Origin: Phototrophicales bacterium
GTDB taxonomy: Bacteria; Chloroflexota; Anaerolineae; Aggregatilineales; Phototrophicaceae
DNA: 5,637 nucleotides
Assembly: GCA_002794515.1 (NCBI GenBank)
Contig: PGTJ01000180.1
Span: forward strand, 1-5,637
Direction: 5' to 3'
A model generated the notes under the pieces. It was not told the DNA's origin and did not search any database. It worked only from the letters and a program-made list of their open reading frames with translations. Shown here one piece after another: positions 1 through 5,637 of this stretch; within the stretch, counting starts at the first letter, position 1, and each line of letters opens with the position of its first letter. The position numbers and the translations under genes are program-made.

Positions 1-189
1 ATTTTAATTTATCATCATTTCATGAGTAAGCGTTAACAATGGTACTGTAAAGTAAGTGTATTAGCATTACGCTATATTCACATCAAAAATTGGTGTAAAA
101 TAATGCGCCATTAAATTTAAGAAAAATTAAACAATCGTGTGTAGAACTATATTTAATTTTTGAAATGAAGAAAGTTTTGAGAATTATTC
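1..189 (+). other. AT-rich non-coding region upstream of tsaC
   Basis: This stretch is clearly richer in A and T than the genes to its right and holds no convincing reading frame. It most likely contains the promoter for the threonylcarbamoyladenylate synthase gene. Several -10-like hexamers are visible, TAAAAT at 96-101 and TATATT at 73-78 and 148-153, but none has a good TTGACA-like partner at 16-18 bases, so I do not choose one. An imperfect 7-bp inverted repeat with two G-T pairs lies at 91-97 and 104-110 around one of these hexamers. The end of any gene further left is not visible. Confidence 0.5.
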
Positions 190-1278
190 ATGTCTAATTG
201 GAGCGCCTTTGTGTCTTATTTCGCCAAGACTCGCATTTTGCAGGTCAATCCAAACCAGCCTGATGATGAAAACATCCAAATTGCCGCCCATATCATCCGT
301 GATGGGGGGTTGGTCGCCTTCCCCACAGAAACGGTATATGGATTGGGGGCAAATGCCTTAGATGGTGATGCGTTAGATCGCATTTATCAAGCCAAAGAGC
401 GCCCTGCCAGCGACCCGATCATCGCCCATATTGCCCATATCGATCAATTGCATCAATTAGCGATACATGTCCCGCTTCATCTGGTTACACCTCTGGCAGA
501 ACGTTTCTGGCCTGGGGCGCTGACGCTGGTGTTGCATCGTGCGCCGCATGTTCCTCCGAACATCGCCACAGGGTTGAACACCATCGCCGTGCGGATGCCC
601 GCCCATCCGATTGCACGGGCATTGATTATTGCCAGTGGTGTGCCGATTGCCGCCCCTAGCGCCAACACATTCACTCGCCCAAGTGCCACCACCGCCCAGC
701 ATGTCCTCGAAGATTTGCAAGATCGGGTCGATGTGGTTTTAGACGGTGGCGAGACGACTATCGGCTTAGAATCCACCGTCCTCGATCTGACCAATCCCCA
801 AACACCAATGATTTTGCGTCCAGGCGGTGTTTTGTTGGATGAACTCCGCGCCATATTGCCCAACGTCCAACTCGCGCCTCGTTACCTCAAAACGGATGAA
901 GTGACTTCATCACCTGGGCAAATGCTCAAGCATTATTCACCCCGCGCAAAAATCAAATTGTTTGCTGGTCCACTTTATTCGATGTTATTGGCGATGAAAG
1001 AAACAGCCCAATTGCACATCAATAAAGGCGAAAAAGTAGGCTTGTTGATCGCCAATGAAGATTGTCATCATCTGGCAAGTTGTGGCATCATTCAACCACT
1101 TGGTAAACGCGATGATCTCAAGACGATTAGCCATAATTTGTTTGCGGGGATGCGCTATCTCGATTCGCAAAAGGTAGATGTCATCCTCACCCGCGATTTT
1201 GGGCGCTCTGGTTTAGGCGCGGCATTGTGGGATCGATTGCTCCGTGCGGCTGAAGGACGGGTGATAGACGTGCAATAA
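190..1278 (+). CDS. tsaC: L-threonylcarbamoyladenylate synthase, long Sua5/YwlC type
   Basis: This cytoplasmic enzyme condenses L-threonine, bicarbonate and ATP into threonylcarbamoyl-AMP. That is the donor used by the TsaD/TsaB/TsaE machinery to make t6A at position 37 of ANN-decoding tRNAs. The YrdC domain spans roughly residues 25-215 and shows FPTETVYGLG (44-53), the K-x-R-P motif (K69, R71), RFWPGALTLV (105-114), RMP (135-137), the PSAN nucleotide-binding motif (156-159), GLEST (192-196) and RPGG (210-213). The linker SPGQMLKHYSP (241-251) and a C-terminal SUA5 domain (about 255-362, ending with GLGAALWDRLLRAA at 341-354) identify the long Sua5 form rather than the short TsaC form. The length of 362 aa suits that form. 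The ATG at 190 is given as start, but GTG 211 has the better ribosome site. No frameshift or missing motif is seen. No t6A partner gene is adjacent, which is normal for this gene. Confidence 0.96.
   Translation: MSNWSAFVSYFAKTRILQVNPNQPDDENIQIAAHIIRDGGLVAFPTETVYGLGANALDGDALDRIYQAKERPASDPIIAHIAHIDQLHQLAIHVPLHLVTPLAERFWPGALTLVLHRAPHVPPNIATGLNTIAVRMPAHPIARALIIASGVPIAAPSANTFTRPSATTAQHVLEDLQDRVDVVLDGGETTIGLESTVLDLTNPQTPMILRPGGVLLDELRAILPNVQLAPRYLKTDEVTSSPGQMLKHYSPRAKIKLFAGPLYSMLLAMKETAQLHINKGEKVGLLIANEDCHHLASCGIIQPLGKRDDLKTISHNLFAGMRYLDSQKVDVILTRDFGRSGLGAALWDRLLRAAEGRVIDVQ
200..213 (+). promoter_or_regulatory. Ribosome site GGAG with alternative GTG start of tsaC
   Basis: GGAG at 200-203 lies 7 bases before an in-frame GTG at 211-213, which is good Shine-Dalgarno spacing. 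The upstream ATG at 190 has only a weak purine stretch (GAG at 179-181) in front of it. Starting at GTG 211 would remove seven residues and give a protein beginning MSYFAKTRIL. That places the start close to the Thr-Arg-Ile-Leu strand with which bacterial homologues commonly begin. Both starts remain possible. Confidence 0.45.
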
Positions 1279-1287
1279 TCCCCATAT

Positions 1288-1315
1288 CCTGTTTTGAACA
1301 GGGGGTGTTCAAAAC
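1288..1315 (+). terminator. Hairpin after tsaC (weak terminator or processing site)
   Basis: A perfect 10-bp inverted repeat, GTTTTGAACA (1291-1300) and TGTTCAAAAC (1306-1315), encloses a loop of five G. It begins 12 bases after the tsaC stop codon. No U-tract follows (GTTGCACATC), so it is not a textbook intrinsic terminator and may only slow polymerase or protect the 3' end. A competing 6-bp hairpin, CCTGTT (1288-1293) with AACAGG (1297-1302), uses the same bases and cannot form at the same time. The structure separates tsaC from the next co-directional gene. Confidence 0.45.
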
Positions 1316-1394
1316 GTTGCACATCGCCATCAACATCGCTCTGCAACCAATCTATCTATTTTTACGTACAAAGATTAGATTGACACAACGATAC

Positions 1395-1399
1395 AAGGA
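1395..1399 (+). promoter_or_regulatory. Ribosome binding site deciding the start at 1407
   Basis: AAGGA lies 7 bases before the ATG at 1407 but only 1 base before the ATG at 1401, so 1407 is the better start. The downstream paralogue has the same AAGGA placed 8 bases before its ATG. This parallel supports both start choices. Confidence 0.65.
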
Positions 1400-1406
1400 T
1401 ATGAAT

Positions 1407-1784
1407 ATGGATAGTAAGAGCCGTCGTCAAGTCACGGCGATGATTTGGGGTGCCGCCTTCATCATTACCCTACTGACACAAAATATGTATTCATATGGGA
1501 TGCCCCCAAGCGTACCTGCCTTTGGCACGGCTATTTTAGCCAGCATCTTTTTGTGGTGGGATGTGTTTATCAAAGCGATATTTGGCAATGATCCGGCTCA
1601 GAAGCGTCATCCATCCAACACAACTATCGATAGCAAAGCCTATAAATTGGCGGTGTTGCTAGAAATGATGGATGAGCATGAGCGCCAAGAATTTAAGTAT
1701 CAACTCAAAAATGACTTGCTCAGCAGTGATGATAGCCAATCGATCGAGTCATTCATCAACGAAAAGCGCAAACGCGGGCTTTGA
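1407..1784 (+). CDS. Small two-segment membrane protein, paralogue 1, function unknown
   Basis: I do not recognise this 125-residue protein. Two hydrophobic stretches (about residues 9-25 and 37-56) predict an integral membrane protein with a short connecting loop. A polar linker (61-75) leads to a charged C-terminal block (76-106), with A78-Y79, L84, EMMD (86-89), ER (92-93), EFK (95-97) and QLK (99-101), then a basic tail, EKRKRGL. There is no signal-peptide cleavage pattern. The frame is open back to a GTG at 1305, but that extension overlaps the post-tsaC hairpin and has no counterpart in the paralogue, so ATG 1407 is chosen on its AAGGA site. The C-terminal block shares 19 of 31 residues with the next gene, while the membrane halves have diverged. 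That suggests an old tandem duplication in which the charged domain does the conserved job, perhaps binding a cytoplasmic partner (inference). It resembles no SHOCT or PspC domain that I can identify. Confidence 0.75.
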   Translation: MDSKSRRQVTAMIWGAAFIITLLTQNMYSYGMPPSVPAFGTAILASIFLWWDVFIKAIFGNDPAQKRHPSNTTIDSKAYKLAVLLEMMDEHERQEFKYQLKNDLLSSDDSQSIESFINEKRKRGL

Positions 1785-1895
1785 TTAAGATGCACAAAGC
1801 ATGTTGCTAACCGCCAAAAAGCACTAAAATTTCACTTCATGCCACCCCACTATCGGGCGAAATCAGGATTTTTAGCGATGGCAAGGCACAATACA

Positions 1896-1915
1896 GGCAT
1901 AATTTTAAGGCATAA
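1896..1915 (+). repeat. Short direct repeat GGCATAA x2
   Basis: GGCATAA occurs at 1896-1902 and again at 1909-1915, 13 bases apart, within the 170-base gap before the second small membrane-protein gene. The first copy contains CATAAT (1898-1903), a -10-like hexamer, but no convincing -35 element lies at the right distance. It could be part of a promoter or operator, or it could be chance. Confidence 0.25.
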
Positions 1916-1941
1916 CAAACAAAAACAAAACATCAACACGA

Positions 1942-1946
1942 AAGGA
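1942..1946 (+). promoter_or_regulatory. Ribosome binding site deciding the start at 1955
   Basis: AAGGA is 8 bases before the ATG at 1955 but only 2 bases before the in-frame TTG at 1949. The ATG is therefore preferred over the TTG. Confidence 0.65.
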
Positions 1947-1954
1947 TTTTGAAC

Positions 1955-2338
1955 ATGGATGCAAAATGGCGTTTTGGGGCAACGGTGGTTATTTGGGGGT
2001 TAGCCACACTGATGGCAATTGTCGCCCTCGGCAATGCTGGGCTGGGTTGGATAGAAGATTGGGTTGTGGCAGTTCCATTAGGTGTAGCATTGGTTGCCAC
2101 ACTTGCCGTTTGGGAATCGGGCAGAGGAGATAGTCGTTCATCTTCATCATCAAAAAATCAGTCGCATACGGATCAAAAGTCAGATAGCACCGCCTATACA
2201 ATGGCGCTCCTGATGGAGATGATGGATGACGATGAACGCGAAGAATTCAAGTCGCAACTCAAACAACGCATTTTATCGGGCGAGAGCCTGACCGATGCGT
2301 CAATGGTTCAGGAAATGGAAAAACGCAAACGGGGATGA
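1955..2338 (+). CDS. Small two-segment membrane protein, paralogue 2, function unknown
   Basis: This 127-residue protein is a tandem paralogue of the preceding gene and likewise matches no family I can name. Two hydrophobic segments (about residues 9-30 and 36-53, separated by GWIED) are followed by a Ser-rich polar linker (about 57-78, with a run of five Ser at 62-66) and the conserved charged block at 78-108. That block shows A80-Y81, EMMD (88-91), ER (94-95), EFK (97-99) and QLK (101-103). The tail EKRKRG matches the basic tail of paralogue 1. Both proteins start MD-x-K and share IWG in the first membrane segment (13-15 here, 13-15 in paralogue 1). The likely layout is a short membrane hairpin with a cytoplasmic acidic/basic helix (inference from the basic tail). 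It sits 170 bases after paralogue 1, so it may have its own promoter, and it ends 4 bases before a strong hairpin. Confidence 0.8.
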   Translation: MDAKWRFGATVVIWGLATLMAIVALGNAGLGWIEDWVVAVPLGVALVATLAVWESGRGDSRSSSSSKNQSHTDQKSDSTAYTMALLMEMMDDDEREEFKSQLKQRILSGESLTDASMVQEMEKRKRG

Positions 2339-2371
2339 AAAAGGTGAGATTAGCCAAGTGCTGATCTCACC
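2338..2371 (-). terminator. Intrinsic terminator of the ABC exporter operon, possibly bidirectional
   Basis: The stem pairs 2343-2354 with 2360-2371 over 12 bp, with one G-T pair and a 5-base loop, CAAGT. Read on the - strand, the stem is followed directly by five T (complement of 2338-2342), the classic intrinsic terminator layout, 74 bases past the exporter stop codon. The U-tract overlaps the last base of the + strand stop codon at 2336-2338. On the + strand the same hairpin starts 4 bases after the small-protein stop but lacks a U-tract, so it would be weaker in that direction. Confidence 0.8.
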
Positions 2372-2381
2372 CTCCCAAAAC

Positions 2382-2434
2382 GACATACCCTTATTAGGGA
2401 TTTAAGGGATGACAATTAGCCTGGTATGTCATCC
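2382..2434 (-). repeat. Overlapping inverted repeats in the 3' untranslated region of the exporter operon
   Basis: Two perfect 8-bp inverted repeats share an arm. GACATACC (2382-2389) pairs with GGTATGTC (2423-2430), and GGATGACA (2407-2414) pairs with TGTCATCC (2427-2434). Bases 2427-2430 belong to both, so the two full pairings exclude each other. A further 6-bp repeat, CCCTTA (2388-2393) with TAAGGG (2403-2408), lies inside. All of this sits between the exporter stop codon and the main terminator. Confidence 0.55.
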
Positions 2435-2445
2435 GCAAGTTGTTG

Positions 2446-4347
2446 TTATGCTACGTCTTCTTCTGCTTTGAATTGGCTCATGTACAGGTCATAATATGCC
2501 CCGCCCCGTGCCAATAATTCTTGATGCGTGCCACGTTCTATAATCTGACCATCTTTGACCATCAGCACCATATCGGCATTGCGGATGGTACTCAGGCGGT
2601 GGGCAATGACAAAGCTGGTGCGCCCTTGCAGTAATTTTTCAAAGGCGGCTTGGATAACCCGCTCGGTGCGCGTATCGACACTGGATGTCGCCTCATCCAA
2701 AATCAGGATATTGGGATTCATCAGCGCGACACGGGCAATAGCGATGAGTTGACGTTGCCCCTGGCTCAATCCAGACCCGCGTTCACCCAGCACCGTCTGA
2801 TACCCATTGGGCAACCGCTCGATGAAGTCATGCGCGGCGACCATCTTAGCGGCGGCGATGACCTCTTCATCGGTGGCATCCAACCGCCCATAGCGGATAT
2901 TCTCCATCACGGTATCAGAGAATAAGAATGTATCTTGTAACACAATGCCGATTTGCCCACGCAGGCTATCTTGGGTGACATCACGCACATCGATGCCATC
3001 AATCAACACCGCACCATCGGTCACATCATAAAAACGGGGTATCATGTTGATAATGGTCGTCTTGCCTGCGCCTGTGGGACCGACAATGGCGACCATTTCA
3101 CCCTTTTTGACATCGAAATTGATGCCTTTCAGCACTTTTTCGCCTTGGACATATTCGGCTTCGACATCTTTGAATGTCACCTCGCCGACAATTTTCGGCA
3201 TGGTGGTGGCATTTGGATGGTCTTGGACTTCGACATCCTCATCCATCAGATTAAAAATGCGCTCCCCGCCTGCGATACCGCTCTGGACATTCGTCCATAA
3301 CACGGCGATTTGCGACAGAGGTTGATTAATCCGTTGCAGATAGGCGACAAACGAGAACATCATGCCAATGGTGATGACGGGTGTGCCAGCTAACAAGGGC
3401 TGATTGCTCAACGCCGAAAATCCACCAACAACAATCACAATGCCCAATGCCACATAATTGAGCGCCTCTAACACAGGATTGAGGGCGCTGGTGAACACGG
3501 CGGCGCGGACGTTTGCGGCACGATTGGCTTCATTGGCGCGTTGGAATTGGGCGATGCTCTCGGCTTCACGATTAAATGCCTGCACTTCACGCGCCCCTGC
3601 GATGCTCTCTTGTAAATCGGCATTGACCTGACCGATTTCTTTGCGAGCAATCCGAAACGCCTTGCGCGCCTGATTAGAAAAATAGCGCGTGGTGAACAAC
3701 ATCACAGGCACAACCGATAAGCTGATGAGGGCATATACCACATTTTCGCCCAACATCGCCACCATAATCCAAAAGATGATCATCACCCCCTGAAACACAT
3801 TCAACAGGGCAAAATTAAACATCTGCTGGAGTGTATCCATATCATTGGTGACACGGCTCATAATATCACCCGCTTCGTTGCGGGCATAATAGCCAATCGA
3901 TAACTGGTGCATATGGCGGAATAAATCGCCACGCAAATCGCGCAGGGCGGCTTGACCCGCACGGCGCATGGTATAAAAACTCAGCCCAGTGAATATCGCG
4001 CTGACCAAAAAAATACCACCAATGGTTAATGCTAATCCGAGCAAGCCGTTAATCTTGGCTTGATCGGTGGTCAATTGTGAGGCATCGGTATACCAACAAC
4101 TATTATTCGCCACGGGGGCATTGCCCATCATGCCCGTTGGCGCGGTGACCAGATAACAATCCGCCGCCTGTCCGATGAGCTGTGGATACAAAATATTGAG
4201 ATACACCACCACCAGCGTGAATACCAACACGCCAACCAAATAACCCCAATATGGGCGAAAATAGGTGGAAAATCGGCGGATCGTCCGCCACACATTTTTG
4301 GCTTTACGCGCCTCTTGGTCGAGGGCGCGACGTTGAAAATCCATCAT
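2446..4347 (-). CDS. ABC exporter half-transporter, consensus-ATPase subunit of a heterodimer
   Basis: This is a type IV (MsbA/multidrug-like) half-transporter of 633 aa in the cytoplasmic membrane, with the membrane domain (about 30-345) fused to an ATPase domain (about 388-625). The six membrane segments fall near 34-58, 101-125, 176-198, 200-220, 290-311 and 322-345. ATPase motifs are the A-loop Tyr (Y399), Walker A GPTGAGKTT (423-431), Q-loop Gln (Q471), X-loop GERG (521-524), signature LSQGQ (527-531), Walker B with catalytic Glu (ILILDE, 547-552), D-loop SSVD (555-558) and switch His (H583). The signature deviates from LSGGQ, while the Glu and His are intact. The opposite pattern in the upstream partner indicates one working and one degenerate ATP site. 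The only two Cys (C64, C84) lie in an extended outer loop between segments 1 and 2. The gene follows its partner by 5 bases. The substrate cannot be told; drugs, lipids or peptides are all possible. Two adjacent ATG codons (4347 and 4344) could start it. Confidence 0.95.
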   Translation of the reverse strand: MMDFQRRALDQEARKAKNVWRTIRRFSTYFRPYWGYLVGVLVFTLVVVYLNILYPQLIGQAADCYLVTAPTGMMGNAPVANNSCWYTDASQLTTDQAKINGLLGLALTIGGIFLVSAIFTGLSFYTMRRAGQAALRDLRGDLFRHMHQLSIGYYARNEAGDIMSRVTNDMDTLQQMFNFALLNVFQGVMIIFWIMVAMLGENVVYALISLSVVPVMLFTTRYFSNQARKAFRIARKEIGQVNADLQESIAGAREVQAFNREAESIAQFQRANEANRAANVRAAVFTSALNPVLEALNYVALGIVIVVGGFSALSNQPLLAGTPVITIGMMFSFVAYLQRINQPLSQIAVLWTNVQSGIAGGERIFNLMDEDVEVQDHPNATTMPKIVGEVTFKDVEAEYVQGEKVLKGINFDVKKGEMVAIVGPTGAGKTTIINMIPRFYDVTDGAVLIDGIDVRDVTQDSLRGQIGIVLQDTFLFSDTVMENIRYGRLDATDEEVIAAAKMVAAHDFIERLPNGYQTVLGERGSGLSQGQRQLIAIARVALMNPNILILDEATSSVDTRTERVIQAAFEKLLQGRTSFVIAHRLSTIRNADMVLMVKDGQIIERGTHQELLARGGAYYDLYMSQFKAEEDVA

Positions 4348-4352
4348 ACTCG

Positions 4353-5637
4353 TTACACAGCCTCCGCTACGGGTTGCGAGTCGTCTATCAATTGTGATGC
4401 AAAAATTTCGGCGTAAATTGGGCTATTTTCGATGAGTTCGTCATGCGTTCCCATCGCCACAATTGAGCCTTTATCTAACACGATAATTTGGTCGGCATTA
4501 CGAGCGGTGGAGATGCGTTGGGCGATGACAAAACTGGTGCGTCCGTGCATTAGGTTATCGAGTGCGGCTTGAATTTTGCGCTCGGTAGCAAAATCGACCG
4601 CGCTGGTCGAATCATCCAAAATCAACAATTTGGGATTGAGCAACAACGCCCGTGCGATGGCAATCCGTTGTTTTTGCCCACCCGATAATGTCGCGCCCCG
4701 TTCACCAACGGGTGTATCGTAACCATCTGGAAATTCCATGATGAAATCATGGGCAGAGGCGGCTTTGGCGGCATGTATCACCTCGTCATCGGTCGCATCT
4801 GGACGACCAAAGGCGATATTATCGCGGATTGTGCCACTGAACAGATTCGTCTCTTGCAAGACAATGCCGATTTGCGAGCGCAGGCTATCGAGCTTAACAT
4901 CGCGCACATCGTGACCATCAATCAACACCGCGCCTTCGCTGACATCATAAAAGCGCGGAATCAGGTTGATGATGGTTGTTTTACCACTACCAGTCGCCCC
5001 CAATAAAGCGATTGTTTGCCCTTTTTTGGCGATAAAATTCACTTTAGATAATACAGGGGCTGTAGAGTTAAAATAACGGAATGTTACGTCTCTGAATTCC
5101 ACTTCGCCCTGTATGGGTGGCAAGGTGATGGCATTCGGTTTATCGGTGATTTCGCTCTTGGTATCGATAATTTCAAAAATACGCTCGGCAGATGCGCTGG
5201 CTTGCGCCATAAGCGAGACGATAAGCCCCAATTGCCCTAATGGGAAGAAGACATAGACCAGATACAAATTGAATTTCTGATATTCGCCAATGCCCAAACT
5301 ACCGTCAATGATTTGCACACCAGAGAAGTATAAAATCACCGCCTGACCGATTTGCCCGACAAAGAAAATCATGGGGAACAAGAACGAGAAGGCGCGGGCA
5401 ATTTTGAGCCATTGCTCATACAAGTCTTGGTTGGCGTTATCAAAGCGTTTTTGCTCATGTTCTTGACGCACAAAGGCTTTGACCACACGCATCCCCGCCA
5501 CATTTTCTTGTAGCACAGTATTGAGTTTAGCGAGTCGGGCTTGCACCTCGCGGAAGAGCGGTTGTGAAATTTTGCCAAATATGCCAAATAAAATCACCGA
5601 GAAAGGCAAAATGGGCAAAATAGATAAGGTGAGTCGC
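4353..5637 (-). CDS. ABC exporter half-transporter, degenerate-ATPase subunit, N-terminus beyond the window
   Basis: The reading frame is open to the right edge, so the gene is cut by the window. The TTG at 5618 is not a start: upstream codons read RLTLSI and continue the membrane domain. Judged against its partner, roughly 165-200 N-terminal residues are missing. Residues counted from 5618: the end of membrane segment 4 (1-15), coupling region with LQENVAGMRVVKAF (36-49), segments 5 and 6 (about 78-104 and 115-139), A-loop Y182, Walker A GATGSGKTT (207-215), Q255, GERG (306-309), canonical signature LSGGQ (311-315), Walker B LLILDD (331-336) and switch region IAQRIS (365-370). Asp (D336) replaces the catalytic Glu and Gln (Q367) replaces the switch His. 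This is the degenerate half known from heterodimeric exporters such as TM287/TM288, where the degenerate-subunit gene also comes first. It should pair with the product of the next gene. Loss of function is unlikely because all other motifs are intact. Confidence 0.93.
   Translation of the reverse strand, partial: RLTLSILPILPFSVILFGIFGKISQPLFREVQARLAKLNTVLQENVAGMRVVKAFVRQEHEQKRFDNANQDLYEQWLKIARAFSFLFPMIFFVGQIGQAVILYFSGVQIIDGSLGIGEYQKFNLYLVYVFFPLGQLGLIVSLMAQASASAERIFEIIDTKSEITDKPNAITLPPIQGEVEFRDVTFRYFNSTAPVLSKVNFIAKKGQTIALLGATGSGKTTIINLIPRFYDVSEGAVLIDGHDVRDVKLDSLRSQIGIVLQETNLFSGTIRDNIAFGRPDATDDEVIHAAKAASAHDFIMEFPDGYDTPVGERGATLSGGQKQRIAIARALLLNPKLLILDDSTSAVDFATERKIQAALDNLMHGRTSFVIAQRISTARNADQIIVLDKGSIVAMGTHDELIENSPIYAEIFASQLIDDSQPVAEAV
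4361..4365 (-). promoter_or_regulatory. GGAGG ribosome site inside the end of the upstream gene
   Basis: On the - strand GGAGG lies in the last codons of the upstream ABC gene, 13 bases before the ATG at 4347. That is longer than ideal spacing. With the stop-to-start gap of 5 bases, it suggests translational coupling of the two subunits. Confidence 0.4.

Noticed and set aside
457..863. Antisense open frames within the tsaC region
   Set aside because: They overlap the conserved YrdC domain in other frames, and their translations have low-complexity, non-protein-like composition.
1380..1385. Perfect TTGACA hexamer resembling a -35 element
   Set aside because: A -10 at the correct distance would fall on or after the start codon at 1407, so it cannot drive this gene in the usual way. 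No good downstream -10 element is seen.
1305..1406. GTG-initiated 34-residue N-terminal extension of the first small membrane protein
   Set aside because: The GTG lies in the loop of the post-tsaC hairpin and has no ribosome site. The extension has no counterpart in the paralogue, and ATG 1407 has a well-placed AAGGA.
1798..1808. Small AGCA/TGCT hairpin after the first small membrane-protein gene
   Set aside because: The stem is only 4 bp with no U-tract, too weak to call a terminator.
2555..3325. Several open frames on the + strand opposite the complete ABC gene
   Set aside because: They lie antisense to strongly conserved ATPase motifs, show no family features or ribosome sites, and are explained by codon structure on the real strand.
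4611..4613. Asp in place of catalytic Glu read as a sign of a dying pseudogene
   Set aside because: The same subunit also has Gln for the switch His and otherwise intact motifs, and the partner has the complementary signature change. This is the established heterodimer pattern and not decay.
5616..5618. TTG as a start of the partial ABC gene
   Set aside because: The frame continues upstream to the window edge with typical exporter membrane sequence, so the apparent start is only the first permissible codon in a truncated gene.

Overview
The window reads as ordinary bacterial chromosome. It holds one universal tRNA-modification gene, two small related membrane-protein genes of unknown function, and an exporter operon that runs off the right edge. 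The close spacing, bacterial AAGGA/GGAGG-type ribosome sites and a two-gene ABC exporter all say bacterium. The two-domain Sua5-type enzyme and the general protein style fit Chloroflexota (an Anaerolineae-like lineage), but this is an impression from composition and sequence style, not a demonstrated placement. I see no transposase, integrase, CRISPR array, tRNA or rRNA.

Left part, + strand. Positions 1-189 are AT-rich and non-coding and probably carry the promoter of the first gene. Positions 190-1278 encode L-threonylcarbamoyladenylate synthase (TsaC/Sua5/YwlC, long form), which makes the activated intermediate for t6A37 of tRNA; its true start may be the GTG at 211. A perfect 10-bp hairpin follows its stop codon. 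Next come two tandem genes, best started at 1407 and 1955, encoding proteins of 125 and 127 residues. Each has two predicted membrane segments and a conserved, highly charged C-terminal block. They are paralogues, and I recognise no described family.

Right part, - strand. Two ABC exporter half-transporters are read leftward, 5 bases apart: a partial one (4353-5637, N-terminus beyond the window) and a complete one (2446-4347, 633 aa). Their motifs are complementary. The partial protein has Asp in place of the catalytic Glu and Gln in place of the switch His. The complete protein has the catalytic Glu and His but an altered signature, LSQGQ. Together they fit a heterodimeric type IV exporter with one consensus and one degenerate ATP site. 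The operon converges on the small-protein genes, with a strong 12-bp hairpin and U-tract between them acting as the - strand terminator.

The most notable observations are the small-protein paralogue pair, the asymmetric ATPase sites, a two-cysteine external loop in the complete ABC subunit, and mutually exclusive inverted repeats in the 107-bp convergent gap. I found no clear evidence of a wholly new multi-gene system.
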